NCBI RefSeq assembly: GCF_900491745.1
Contig: NZ_UETR01000007.1
Span: 1 to 64,000, forward strand
DNA length: 64,000 nucleotides
DNA from: Amarolinea aalborgensis
GTDB lineage: Bacteria > Chloroflexota > Anaerolineae > SSC4 > Amarolineaceae
Direction of reading: 5' to 3'
Under the pieces are notes generated by a model that ran no database searches, was not told the DNA's origin, and saw only the letters and a program-made list of their open reading frames with translations. Shown here piece after piece: positions 37,325-44,874 of this stretch. Positions within the stretch are counted from its first letter, which is position 1, and each line of letters begins with the position of its first letter. The translations under genes and the position numbers were made by a program.

Positions 37325-38732
37325 CGCCAACCAAGATCTGCCTCGCCAGTCGCAACTGGTCCTCAACCGCGGCGCGGCTGGTGCCGCCCGGGGCTGCGCG
37401 CTGCTCCACCGAATGGTTGAAATCCCACAGCGCGGCCACGTCCGCGTCAAAGTCGGGCGTGATGGCCTGCAATGTCGCCAGCGACAGGGTGCTGAGCGTC
37501 AAACCCAACGCCTCGGCCTGGCGCACGGCCTGCCCCACCAGGTGATGCGCCTGGCGGAAGGGCACGCCTTTGCGCACCAGGTAATCGGCCAGGTCTGTGG
37601 CCAGCATATCGCTGCTCAGCGCGGCGGTCATGCGTGCGGCATTGACTTGCAGCGTGCGCAGGACGCCGGCCGTCACCGGCAGCGCCAGCGCCAGCGTGGC
37701 CACGGTATCGAACAACGGCTCCTTATCCTCTTGTAGGTCCTTGTTGTAGGTTGAAGGCAGGCCCTTGAGTGCGGTCAGGAGGCGCACCAGGTTGCCTAGC
37801 AAACGGCCGCTCTTGCCGCGCACCAGTTCCATCGCGTCGGGATTGCGCTTCTGCGGCATCAGGCTAGAACCGGTGCTGTAGGCGTCAGCCACGCGCACGA
37901 AACCGAACTGCGGATTCGACCACAGAATCAGGTCTTCGGCCAGGCGGCTCAGGTGAACGCCCAGCAGCGCGGCCCAGGCCAGGAACTCAACGACGAAATC
38001 ACGATCGCTGACCGCATCCAGGGAGTTGGCGCTGCTGGCGGCAAAGCCCAGCTCCGCGGCCAGCGCAGCGCGATCCAGGTTGAACGGTGTACCGGCCAGC
38101 GCGCCGGAGCCGAGCGGGCAGACGTTGACCCGGCGCCGGGTTTCGATCAGGCGTTCGTGATCGCGCTGCCACATCCAGAAGAAGCTGAGCGCCCAATGGC
38201 TGAAGCGAATCGGCTGCGCCGGCTGCATATGCGTCGCGCCCGGCATGAGCACATCGAGGTGCGCGGCGGCGAGCGCCACGGCCGCCTGTTGCACGTCGCG
38301 CAGCGCCGCGGCCAACTGATCAATCTGATCGCGCAGCCACAGGCGCACATCGGTCGCGACCTGGTCGTTGCGGCTGCGACCGGTGTGCAGTTTGCCCGCC
38401 ACGCTGCCAATGAGCTCGCCGAGGCGCCGCTCCACCGCCGTGTGGATATCCTCGTCGCCTGCCTGCACGGCGAAGACGCCGCGCGCCCATTCGTCCGCCA
38501 CCGCATCAAGCCCATCCAGCAGTTGATCGCGCTCCGCCAGGCTGATCAGCCCGGCGCGCGCCAGCGCCCGCGCGTAAGCCTGGCTGCCCCTGATGTCGGC
38601 TGCCCACAGGGCTTGATCGAATGGCAGGGACGCGTTGAACTGCTCCATCAGCGCGTCGGGCGCGGCGTCAAAACGGCCGCCCCACAGCTTGGAGGAGATC
38701 GGCGCGGGCAGTGAAGTCCGGTCTTGTGTCAT
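37320..38732 (-). CDS. argH: argininosuccinate lyase
   Basis: 470 residues. Splits argininosuccinate into arginine and fumarate, the last step of arginine synthesis. It starts MTQDRTSLPAPISSKLWGGRF; SKLWGGRF is the family opening. The fumarase-superfamily signature GSSLMPQKRNPDAMEL is intact, and HTGRSRNDQVATD and LMPGATHMQPAQP carry catalytic residues. It is the last gene of the operon, seven bases after the aldo/keto reductase, and its 3' end abuts the 108-base repeat array. Confidence 0.96.
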   Translation of the reverse strand: MTQDRTSLPAPISSKLWGGRFDAAPDALMEQFNASLPFDQALWAADIRGSQAYARALARAGLISLAERDQLLDGLDAVADEWARGVFAVQAGDEDIHTAVERRLGELIGSVAGKLHTGRSRNDQVATDVRLWLRDQIDQLAAALRDVQQAAVALAAAHLDVLMPGATHMQPAQPIRFSHWALSFFWMWQRDHERLIETRRRVNVCPLGSGALAGTPFNLDRAALAAELGFAASSANSLDAVSDRDFVVEFLAWAALLGVHLSRLAEDLILWSNPQFGFVRVADAYSTGSSLMPQKRNPDAMELVRGKSGRLLGNLVRLLTALKGLPSTYNKDLQEDKEPLFDTVATLALALPVTAGVLRTLQVNAARMTAALSSDMLATDLADYLVRKGVPFRQAHHLVGQAVRQAEALGLTLSTLSLATLQAITPDFDADVAALWDFNHSVEQRAAPGGTSRAAVEDQLRLARQILVGG

Positions 38733-38739
38733 GTGAATC

Positions 38740-39702
38740 TCAGTCTGTCCAACTCGACAGGTCGTTGAGGTGGTTGATCTCATCCTCAGCCAGGCGCAGG
38801 CCAACCGCGCCCAGGCTGGCGCTGAGTTGATCTACGTTGTTGGCGCCGATAATGGGCGAGGTGATCACCGGCTGCGCTAACTGCCACGCCAGCGCCACCT
38901 GCGACATCGTCTTGCTGTGCGTTCGTGCGACGACTTCCAGCGCGTCCAGCAAGGCCCAGTTGCGCTCGGTGAAGTAACGCCGCACGCCGCCGACGCGCGC
39001 CGACTCGGGCAGCGGCTGATCCTTCCGGTATTTTCCGGTCAAGAAACCGCCAGCCAGCGGACTGTACGGGATCACTCCGATTTGCTGCTCGCGGCAGAGA
39101 TCGGCCAGCTCGCGCTCGAACTCGGCGCGGTGCACCAGGCTGTAGTGCGGCTGCAAGGCATCGTAGCGCGCCAGGCCCCGCTTATCGCTTTGCCAAAGGG
39201 CTGCGGTCAAGCGCCAGGCCGGATAGTTGGAGCAACCGATGTAACGCACCTTGCCGTCGCGTACCAGGTCATCCAGCGCGCGCAGCGTTTCTTCGATTGG
39301 CGTTTCCGCGTCGTACCAGTGCGTCTGATAGAGGTCAATCCAGTCGGTTTGCAGGCGGCGCAGCGAGTCTTCACAGGCCTGGATGATATGCGCCCGGCTC
39401 AAGCCTTCGCCGTTGGGGCCATCCCACATGCGCCCGCGCACTTTTGTGGCCAGCACCACCTGGCGCCGGACGCCGCGCTGCTGCAGCCAGCGGCCGATGA
39501 TCTCCTCTGAGACGCCGCCGGGGTTGCCCGGATGCCAGCGCGAGTAGATGTCCGCCGTGTCCATGAAGTTGCCGCCGGCGGTCACAAACGCGTCCATCAC
39601 CTCGTTCGCCGTGGTTTCATCCGTGGTCCAGCCGAACTGCATGGCGCCCAAACAGAGCGCCGAGACCTTGAGGCCGGTGCGGCCTAATTTGCGATACTCC
39701 AT
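38740..39702 (-). CDS. aldo/keto reductase
   Basis: 320 residues. It begins MEYRKLGRTGLKVSALCLGAMQFG. The catalytic tetrad is present: Asp and Tyr in FMDTADIYSRW, Lys in VVLATKVRG and His in LYQTHWYDAETP. The NADPH-binding end is GANNVDQLSASLGAVG. It resembles YajO/Tas-like reductases. It sits inside an arginine operon between argJ and argH with gaps of 37 and 7 bases, so it should be cotranscribed, although no arginine-pathway role is known for the family. Confidence 0.92.
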   Translation of the reverse strand: MEYRKLGRTGLKVSALCLGAMQFGWTTDETTANEVMDAFVTAGGNFMDTADIYSRWHPGNPGGVSEEIIGRWLQQRGVRRQVVLATKVRGRMWDGPNGEGLSRAHIIQACEDSLRRLQTDWIDLYQTHWYDAETPIEETLRALDDLVRDGKVRYIGCSNYPAWRLTAALWQSDKRGLARYDALQPHYSLVHRAEFERELADLCREQQIGVIPYSPLAGGFLTGKYRKDQPLPESARVGGVRRYFTERNWALLDALEVVARTHSKTMSQVALAWQLAQPVITSPIIGANNVDQLSASLGAVGLRLAEDEINHLNDLSSWTD

Positions 39703-39739
39703 TAGGTATCATCCTTTCTTATGCTGTGGCCTTGCGACT

Positions 39740-40957
39740 CTACGTCCGATAATGCCCGTTAATGTCCACATACGCGTGACTCAGGTCGCACGTCCACACG
39801 GTGGCCTGGCCCGGGCCAAGCCCTAGTTCGATCAGCACGTCAATTTCTGCCTGCGCAAAACGCAGGGCAGCGGCGGCCTCGTCATAGGCCAGCGGCTGCC
39901 CGGCAGCCACCAGCGGCAGCGGCGTCAGATTGCCTGCCGCGCTGCCAATGGTAAGCGCCGTGCGCTCTGGATCCACCTGCGCGCCTGAATAGCCAACGGC
40001 CGCCAGGATACGGCCCCAATTGGCGTCGCCGCCGTAGAAGGCCGTCTTGACCAACGGCGAATGGGCGACGGCCTTGGCCGCCACGCGCGCCTCCGCGTCC
40101 GCGGCCGCGCCCTGCACGGTGATGGTGACGAATTTGGTGGCGCCTTCGCCGTCACGCACAATTTGCTGCGCCAGGCTGATGCAGACTGTGGTCAGCGCCT
40201 GTTGAAAACCCGCAAAATCGGCCGCGTCTGGAGTCAACGGCGTGTTGCCGGCTGCGCCATTGGCCAGCAGCGCCAGCGTGTCGTTGGTGCTGGTGTCGCC
40301 GTCCACCGTGATCGCGTTGAAGCTGTGGTCAGCGGCCCAACGCAGCGCCAAATCGAGCGCCGGCGGCGTGATCGCGGCGTCTGTCAGCACGACGCTGAGC
40401 ATGGTTGCCATGTTGGGATGGATCATACCTGCGCCTTTGGCCATGCCCCACAGATGAATGGTCTCGCCGCTCGAGAGGATCATCTGGGCGCTGGCGGTCT
40501 TGGCACGCGTATCAGTGGTCATGATCGCGGCCGCGGCGTGATCAAGCCCGTCGCTGGCCAGCGCGTGGACAGCGTCTGGCACGCCTCGTGCGAGTTTTTC
40601 CATGGGCAGTTGCAGGCCGATCACGCCCGTGGACATCACCAGGCAGGCTGTGGGCGGCAGCCCCAAGGCCTGTTCCGCCATCTCGGCCATGCGCCGCGCA
40701 TTGGCTAGACCTTCGACGCCGGTGCAGGCGTTGGCGCAGCCGCTGTTGATGAGCACGGCCTGGATGGCGCCGCGGCTGATGGACAGGACATGCCTGTCAT
40801 ACTCCACGGGGGCCGCGGCGAATTTGTTTTGTGTAAACACGGCCGCGACTGCGCACGGCAGCTCGGACACGATCAGCGCCAGGTCCAACGCCCCGGTCTT
40901 CTTGATGCCGGCTGACACGCCGCTGGCTCGAAAGCCGGGCATCGTCACGTTACGCAT
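39740..40957 (-). CDS. argJ: bifunctional ornithine acetyltransferase/N-acetylglutamate synthase
   Basis: 405 residues, starting MRNVTMPGFRASGVSAGIKKTG. It recycles acetyl from N-acetylornithine to glutamate and can also make N-acetylglutamate. The self-cleavage region GAGMIHPNMATMLSVVLTD is intact; the precursor splits before the Thr of ATM to give two subunits. The GDTSTNDTLALLANG motif is also present. The annotated start follows an AGGTGATAGT stretch; a longer frame is not supported. It lies 22 bases after argG. Confidence 0.95.
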   Translation of the reverse strand: MRNVTMPGFRASGVSAGIKKTGALDLALIVSELPCAVAAVFTQNKFAAAPVEYDRHVLSISRGAIQAVLINSGCANACTGVEGLANARRMAEMAEQALGLPPTACLVMSTGVIGLQLPMEKLARGVPDAVHALASDGLDHAAAAIMTTDTRAKTASAQMILSSGETIHLWGMAKGAGMIHPNMATMLSVVLTDAAITPPALDLALRWAADHSFNAITVDGDTSTNDTLALLANGAAGNTPLTPDAADFAGFQQALTTVCISLAQQIVRDGEGATKFVTITVQGAAADAEARVAAKAVAHSPLVKTAFYGGDANWGRILAAVGYSGAQVDPERTALTIGSAAGNLTPLPLVAAGQPLAYDEAAAALRFAQAEIDVLIELGLGPGQATVWTCDLSHAYVDINGHYRT

Positions 40958-40979
40958 ACTATCACCTCCGCGCGGGCGG

Positions 40980-42245
40980 TTAGTCGCGCTTGAACTGTGA
41001 GAAATCGGGCTGGCGATACTTGCTGACGCCGCTGCCCTCGATATCAATCATGGCTTGCACCTTCAGCGGCAGACCGAACAGCTTGATGAAGCCCTCGGCA
41101 TCCTGCTGGTTGTAGACATCATCCTGGTCAAACGTGGCGTAATCCTCGCGGTAGAGGCTGTGCGGCGACTGGCGGCCGACCAGGATGGCCTGGCCCTTGT
41201 AGAGCTTGAAGCGCGCGCGGCCGGTGACATTCTGCTGGGTGACGTTGACAAATGCGTCCAACGCCTCGCGCAGCGGGGTGAACCATTGGCCGTTGTAGAC
41301 CAGGTCGGCGTACTTGAGCGCCACCTGCAGCTTGTAGTGCAGCGTCTCGCGATCGAGCACCAGTTCCTCGATGGCCTGATGCGCCAGGTAGAGCAGCGCG
41401 CCGCCGGGCGTTTCATACACGCCGTGGGACTTCATCCCGACCAGGCGATTCTCCACCAGATCCACGCGGCCGATGCCGTGGCGACCGCCAATCGCGTTCA
41501 GCGCCTCCATGATGCCGAGCGGGCCGTGCGCCACGCCGTTGACGCGCACCGGCAGACCTTGCTTGAAATCAATCTCAAGATACTCCGGCTGATCGGGCGC
41601 TTGTTCTGGTGCAACCGACAGTTGGTACATGGCCTCTTCTGGTTCCAGCCAGGGGTTTTCCAGCAGACCGCCCTCATGGCTGAGATGCCAGAGGTTGCGG
41701 TCACGGCTGTAGATGGACTTCTCGGTCGCCGTGACGGGCACATGGTGCTTGGCCGCATATTCCAGCGCATCCTTGCGGCTGCGAATCTCCCACTCACGCC
41801 AGGGTGCGATGATGCGCAGGCGGGGGTTGAGCGCCATGACCGTCAGCTCAAAGCGCACCTGGTCATTGCCCTTGCCGGTCGCGCCATGCGCCACCGCATC
41901 CGCGCCCTCGGCCTCGGCCACCTCCACCATGCGCTTGGCGATCAATGGTCGGGCGAAGGAGGTGCCCAGCAGATATTTGCGCTCGTAAATCGCGCCGGCG
42001 CGCAGGGTGGGAAAGGCGAAATCATTGAGGAATTCGAGGCGCAGGTCCTCGACATAGCATTTGCTGGCGCCCGAGGCGATGGCTTTGGCCTCCAGGCCGC
42101 TCAACTCCTCGGCCTGGCCCAGGTCGGCCGTGAAGCAGACCACTTCGCAGCCATAGTTTTCGCGCAGCCAGGGAACGATGACCGATGTGTCCAGGCCGCC
42201 GCTGTAGGCCAAGACGCATTTTTTGATTTGGTGACGAGTAGACAT
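40980..42245 (-). CDS. argG: argininosuccinate synthase
   Basis: 421 residues, starting MSTRHQIKKCVLAYSGGLDTS; the PP-loop SGGLDTS binds ATP. GKGNDQVRFELTVMALNP, NLWHLSHEGGLLENP and the C-terminal YGNQ-like region confirm ArgG. It condenses citrulline and aspartate. It is the first structural gene of argG-argJ-AKR-argH, preceded by a leader with a promoter, an Arg-rich open frame and a terminator. The SD is AAAAGGAG, about ten bases from the ATG. Confidence 0.96.
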   Translation of the reverse strand: MSTRHQIKKCVLAYSGGLDTSVIVPWLRENYGCEVVCFTADLGQAEELSGLEAKAIASGASKCYVEDLRLEFLNDFAFPTLRAGAIYERKYLLGTSFARPLIAKRMVEVAEAEGADAVAHGATGKGNDQVRFELTVMALNPRLRIIAPWREWEIRSRKDALEYAAKHHVPVTATEKSIYSRDRNLWHLSHEGGLLENPWLEPEEAMYQLSVAPEQAPDQPEYLEIDFKQGLPVRVNGVAHGPLGIMEALNAIGGRHGIGRVDLVENRLVGMKSHGVYETPGGALLYLAHQAIEELVLDRETLHYKLQVALKYADLVYNGQWFTPLREALDAFVNVTQQNVTGRARFKLYKGQAILVGRQSPHSLYREDYATFDQDDVYNQQDAEGFIKLFGLPLKVQAMIDIEGSGVSKYRQPDFSQFKRD

Positions 42246-42278
42246 GATGAATGAACTCCTTTTCTGGGTTGCGTGACA

Positions 42279-42316
42279 CAAAAAAGCCACGCAGGGGACG
42301 TGGCCCCACGTGGCTT
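42279..42316 (-). terminator. attenuator terminator before argG
   Basis: Minus strand: AAGCCACG-TGGGGCCACGTCCCCTG-CGTGGCTT then TTTTTTG; an 8-bp outer stem and an inner GGGG/CCCC stem. It lies between the Arg-rich leader frame and argG, so it must be read through for the operon to be expressed. Confidence 0.85.
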
Positions 42317-42347
42317 GAACGGCTACAGGTCAAGGCGACCGCTTTGG

Positions 42348-42440
42348 TCAACGACGCGTGGGCGTGCGACCAAACCGGACCGTACCGGCAGCCGTGCGCC
42401 TCGACCTCCTTGCGTGTTGAGCAGTCTTGATCATGAACAT
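42348..42440 (-). CDS. arginine-rich leader peptide, likely attenuator of the arg operon
   Basis: A 30-codon frame starting ATG at 42440 (or 42434) and ending TGA. Arginine occupies positions 11, 12, 14, 15, 22, 25, 29 and 30 (8 of 30): codons AGG AGG, AGG CGC, CGG, CGC, and a final CGT CGT directly before the stop. The first ATG lies six bases after the -10 box, i.e. at the expected transcription start, so translation would be leaderless. Next come a 7-bp stem (TTTGGTC/GACCAAA) around the stop codon and then the terminator. CCCACG in the frame's last codons could pair with CGTGGG of the terminator's 5' arm as an antiterminator. The layout matches ribosome-mediated attenuation; it is unproven. 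Confidence 0.6.
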   Translation of the reverse strand: MFMIKTAQHARRSRRTAAGTVRFGRTPTRR

Positions 42441-42446
42441 GAAAAT

Positions 42447-42475
42447 ACTTTACTCGAAGACGGGGAGTTTGTCAA
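42447..42475 (-). promoter_or_regulatory. arg operon promoter
   Basis: Minus strand: perfect TTGACA (42470-42475), 17-base spacer, TAAAGT (42447-42452). Transcription should start near 42440, at the leader-peptide ATG. Confidence 0.75.
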
Positions 42476-42609
42476 ACAGGTCTAGATTTGGTTCAATGAA
42501 GCGGAAACAGAACCGCAGGACGAGGTCACGCAGGTGATGGCGGCTGCGGGTGGTGGTGCGCCGTTGGTTGGGTGAGATTGTGACCGGTGCGCGGCGTTCG
42601 ATCAACCCA

Positions 42610-43158
42610 CTAAAACGGGAAATCGCCATCCATCCAGGCACGCTCCTGTTGGATCTCGTGCGCCAGGTCGGGGTCATCGGCGCCGGCGAAGGGCAGTGTC
42701 TGCGCTTCCGCCTTGCGCGCAGCCTGGTTGGCTTGCATGCGCTCGTTTTCGATGCGCCAGCGCTCGTCAGAGCCTTCAGGATCGTACTCGTCCAACAGGC
42801 TGGAGTCAGGCGCCAGGCCGAAGGACCAGCCGTGATCGTGGTCGGGGTCGGCCGCCATGCCCGCCTCGGCCTCAGCCCGCATGGCGGCGCAGACTGGACA
42901 GTCGTCTTCGAACATGTCGCCTAGTCTGTCGCCAGGTATGGCATTGGCGAAACCCAGCTCCTCGTTGCGAATCACCCGTTGCGGCGTCAGGCCGTAGAGG
43001 TCGTCCTGCGGAGTGAAGAACCAGGCGCGGATCACATCATCCAACGCGGTGCGTTCAGACTCGATGCTGATGCCTTTCAACTGAGCCAACTGCTGCGCGC
43101 AGACGTCGCGCAGGTACCTGACCAAATCGCCGTAAAGCGCTGCTTCTGCAATTGACAT
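42610..43158 (-). CDS. hypothetical protein with a CPVC motif
   Basis: 182 residues, not assigned to a family. It begins MSIAEAALYGDLVRYLRDVC, has a central DDCPVCAAM motif that could be a redox or half-zinc site, and a strongly acidic, tryptophan-containing C-terminal half ending WMDGDFPF. No membrane segment or signal peptide. It lies upstream of, and in the same direction as, the arg operon, but the arg promoter intervenes. A 10-bp inverted repeat sits 33 bases before its start. Confidence 0.6.
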   Translation of the reverse strand: MSIAEAALYGDLVRYLRDVCAQQLAQLKGISIESERTALDDVIRAWFFTPQDDLYGLTPQRVIRNEELGFANAIPGDRLGDMFEDDCPVCAAMRAEAEAGMAADPDHDHGWSFGLAPDSSLLDEYDPEGSDERWRIENERMQANQAARKAEAQTLPFAGADDPDLAHEIQQERAWMDGDFPF

Positions 43159-43190
43159 GCTTGCGTCTTACCATCCTTTCGTTAATTCGC

Positions 43191-43219
43191 CGTCGTAGGC
43201 TTGCCAAACGCCTACGACG
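43191..43219. repeat. perfect 10-bp inverted repeat
   Basis: CGTCGTAGGC-TTGCCAAAC-GCCTACGACG, between the CPVC protein and the Phd-like scar gene. It could be a terminator of the latter or an operator of the former; there is no T run. Confidence 0.45.
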
Positions 43220-43308
43220 CGTCGAGTGATCCCAAGCCGCGTCAGCCAACAACCGCTGGCTGTGACATTCGCCATCTAGCCTAGCCTAGCCCTGATCGTC
43301 ATCGTGCG

Positions 43309-43506
43309 TTAGTACACCTCGCCGTGACCGCCCACGTTGATCAGAATGATCTCGCGCTCGCGCAAGAAGTCATCGTGCGCGATGTCCATCACCAGGTAGC
43401 GGGGTCTGTCGCGGACGCCGATCATGATCTCCTGTGCATCCTGCAGAAGTCGCTCGATATCGGAAATGCCCTTCGTCTTGAGATCATTGGCAGTGACAAC
43501 GGGCAT
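43309..43506 (-). CDS. Phd/YefM-like antitoxin head joined to a RelE-like toxin tail
   Basis: 65 residues. Residues 1-52 (MPVVTANDLKTKGISDIERLL, then RPRYLVMDIAHDDFLREREI) match the DNA-binding head of Phd/YefM antitoxins, which usually continue with LEAALAETRAD. Here the frame switches to ILINVGGHGEVY and stops; this resembles the C-terminal end of RelE/ParE-type toxins (…NVGxHDEVY). The simplest reading is an in-frame deletion that removed the antitoxin tail and nearly all the toxin. No intact toxin gene adjoins. If translated, it may still bind an operator. The tail assignment is from memory of the family, hence tentative. Confidence 0.55.
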   Translation of the reverse strand: MPVVTANDLKTKGISDIERLLQDAQEIMIGVRDRPRYLVMDIAHDDFLREREIILINVGGHGEVY

Positions 43507-43624
43507 AGGTAACCTCGCTCATCACGAAACAGAGTGAGTGTACGATGGCTAGCATGATGATACATCAATTGATCGAACTGTCAAACGCACTCTGATTTCC
43601 TGACTGCCTCCTCGACATTGATTG

Positions 43625-43885
43625 GCTACCGACCGTCGCTGGCGTGTCGCCCTCGAAGAAGACGTGGATGAAGACCGAGCCGTCGTTCCATCCCGCGGCT
43701 CGCCGGCGGCCGCCTGCAGGAACGCGGTCCCCAGCGGCCGGTCCAGCCGGCCGTGCAGGGCCAGGATGCGGTCGGCCGGGAGGCCGCGCGCCAGCAGCGC
43801 GGCGGTCATGGCGGCCTGGTCGGGCAGCATCGCGGTCTCGCCGGCGTGGGGCGCGGCGAGGAGGAGGGCGAGATGAAAGTTGGCT
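43625..43885 (-). pseudogene. caspase-like peptidase fragment
   Basis: Two overlapping frames carry one homology: HLALLLAAPHAGETAMLPDQAAMTAALLARGLPADRILALHGRL in one, then GWNDGSVFIHVFFEGDTPATV in another. This resembles the N-terminal third of caspase-fold (C14) proteins, in which the second part usually contains the catalytic Ser-Gly-His-Gly; here FIHV runs directly into FFEGD, so that motif seems deleted. No start or stop is preserved. A decayed relic of the protease family populating the island. Confidence 0.4.
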
Positions 43886-43911
43886 CGCGCCGTACATGCT
43901 GACCTATGCTG

Positions 43912-44874
43912 TCATTGGCAGCCCGATCCGAGAATCCAACCGCCCTGAATTTCATACTCACTGTTGTCTTGAAGCCCTGTCACAGTAACATCGAATACTC
44001 CTAGCTGGCCATTGAATTTGGTAAACTCATCTCCAGTGCTTGGGATCCATTCTGTCCAACCCGGGTGGTCCTTGCTTCTTGAACCAATCGTTTCTGAATC
44101 CGGGAAGATCCTCTGCAACGTTACCGAAGCGCTGTTCTGTTTGATTCGGATCCGTGCGCGAGCATTTCTTGCATTGCATCGCTCACGATACTCATGGATT
44201 TCTCCATTGTTGATAGGCGGGTCAAACGCAAAGTGCAGCGTAGTGTACTTACTAATTGGAACGAAGATCGGATGATGCTCAGATGGATCTTGTAGCCATT
44301 CCAGAAACCATTCAACAAACTCCGTGGACATCCCAGTAGCCGCTCGTCGGCTTCCTACCTCCTGCCAATGCTGAGCGTAAAACGAAAGCAACTCCTCGTA
44401 GGCAGCTTGTTCTGCGTCAATCGTGATTTCGCCGTTGAAGAAGCTTCTCCAGCCGCTCAAATCCACTAGGAGTAGCCAGTCCATAGTGATGAGCAGGCCG
44501 GTGGTGCTACTCAGGGCCGGCCTCTGCGGCTCTACGCCTTGCGTATTGGAATGATCATCAGTGCTTTCTATGATTATGGGGCTTTCACCTTCATCAAGTT
44601 CAGCAGTCTCAAGGTAAGCCTTCGTCGCATTCATATACGCCATCACATGCTCCGGATCTCGACCATGAACGGCAATGCTGAAACGTTGCTCACGCTGTTG
44701 GTTGTGATACACTACGCTTGCTTTCCAAATCCCATCATCAACTTGCTGCAAATCCCTATTCCAGAACTTAGCTAGTGGTTGATATGATTGCTCGTTGGGT
44801 GGCCAGATTCTGGGTTTGACCATCTTAAAGCTGCTTGGATTGTCATTCGGTTCTGATTCTTGGTTAGGGTGCAT
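43912..44874 (-). CDS. unknown partner protein of the CHAT-nSTAND-FGE module
   Basis: About 320 residues starting MHPNQESEPNDNPSSFKMVK. The ATG overlaps the last 11 bases of the upstream gene, so translation is coupled; a longer frame would overlap further and is not supported. I recognise no domain. Features: a tyrosine/tryptophan-rich first half (WPPNEQSYQPLAKFWNRDLQQ), a helical middle (WRSFFNGEITIDAEQAAYEELLSFYAQHW), and a beta-rich end (GVFDVTVTGLQDNSEYEIQGGWILGSGC). No signal peptide. Base composition is near 47% GC, unlike the surrounding chromosome but like the FGE half of the upstream gene. A sensed ligand, regulator or effector of that protein is plausible but unproven. Confidence 0.65.
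   Translation of the reverse strand: MHPNQESEPNDNPSSFKMVKPRIWPPNEQSYQPLAKFWNRDLQQVDDGIWKASVVYHNQQREQRFSIAVHGRDPEHVMAYMNATKAYLETAELDEGESPIIIESTDDHSNTQGVEPQRPALSSTTGLLITMDWLLLVDLSGWRSFFNGEITIDAEQAAYEELLSFYAQHWQEVGSRRAATGMSTEFVEWFLEWLQDPSEHHPIFVPISKYTTLHFAFDPPINNGEIHEYRERCNARNARARIRIKQNSASVTLQRIFPDSETIGSRSKDHPGWTEWIPSTGDEFTKFNGQLGVFDVTVTGLQDNSEYEIQGGWILGSGCQ

Noticed and set aside
41055..42254. A 399-codon plus-strand frame opposite argG
   Set aside because: Antisense shadow of argG.
42279..42440. T-box riboswitch before argG (CGTGGGGCCACGTCCCC resembles the T-box antiterminator)
   Set aside because: The 14-base T-box sequence is not matched, there is no room for stem I with an Arg specifier loop, and the Arg-rich frame explains the leader better.
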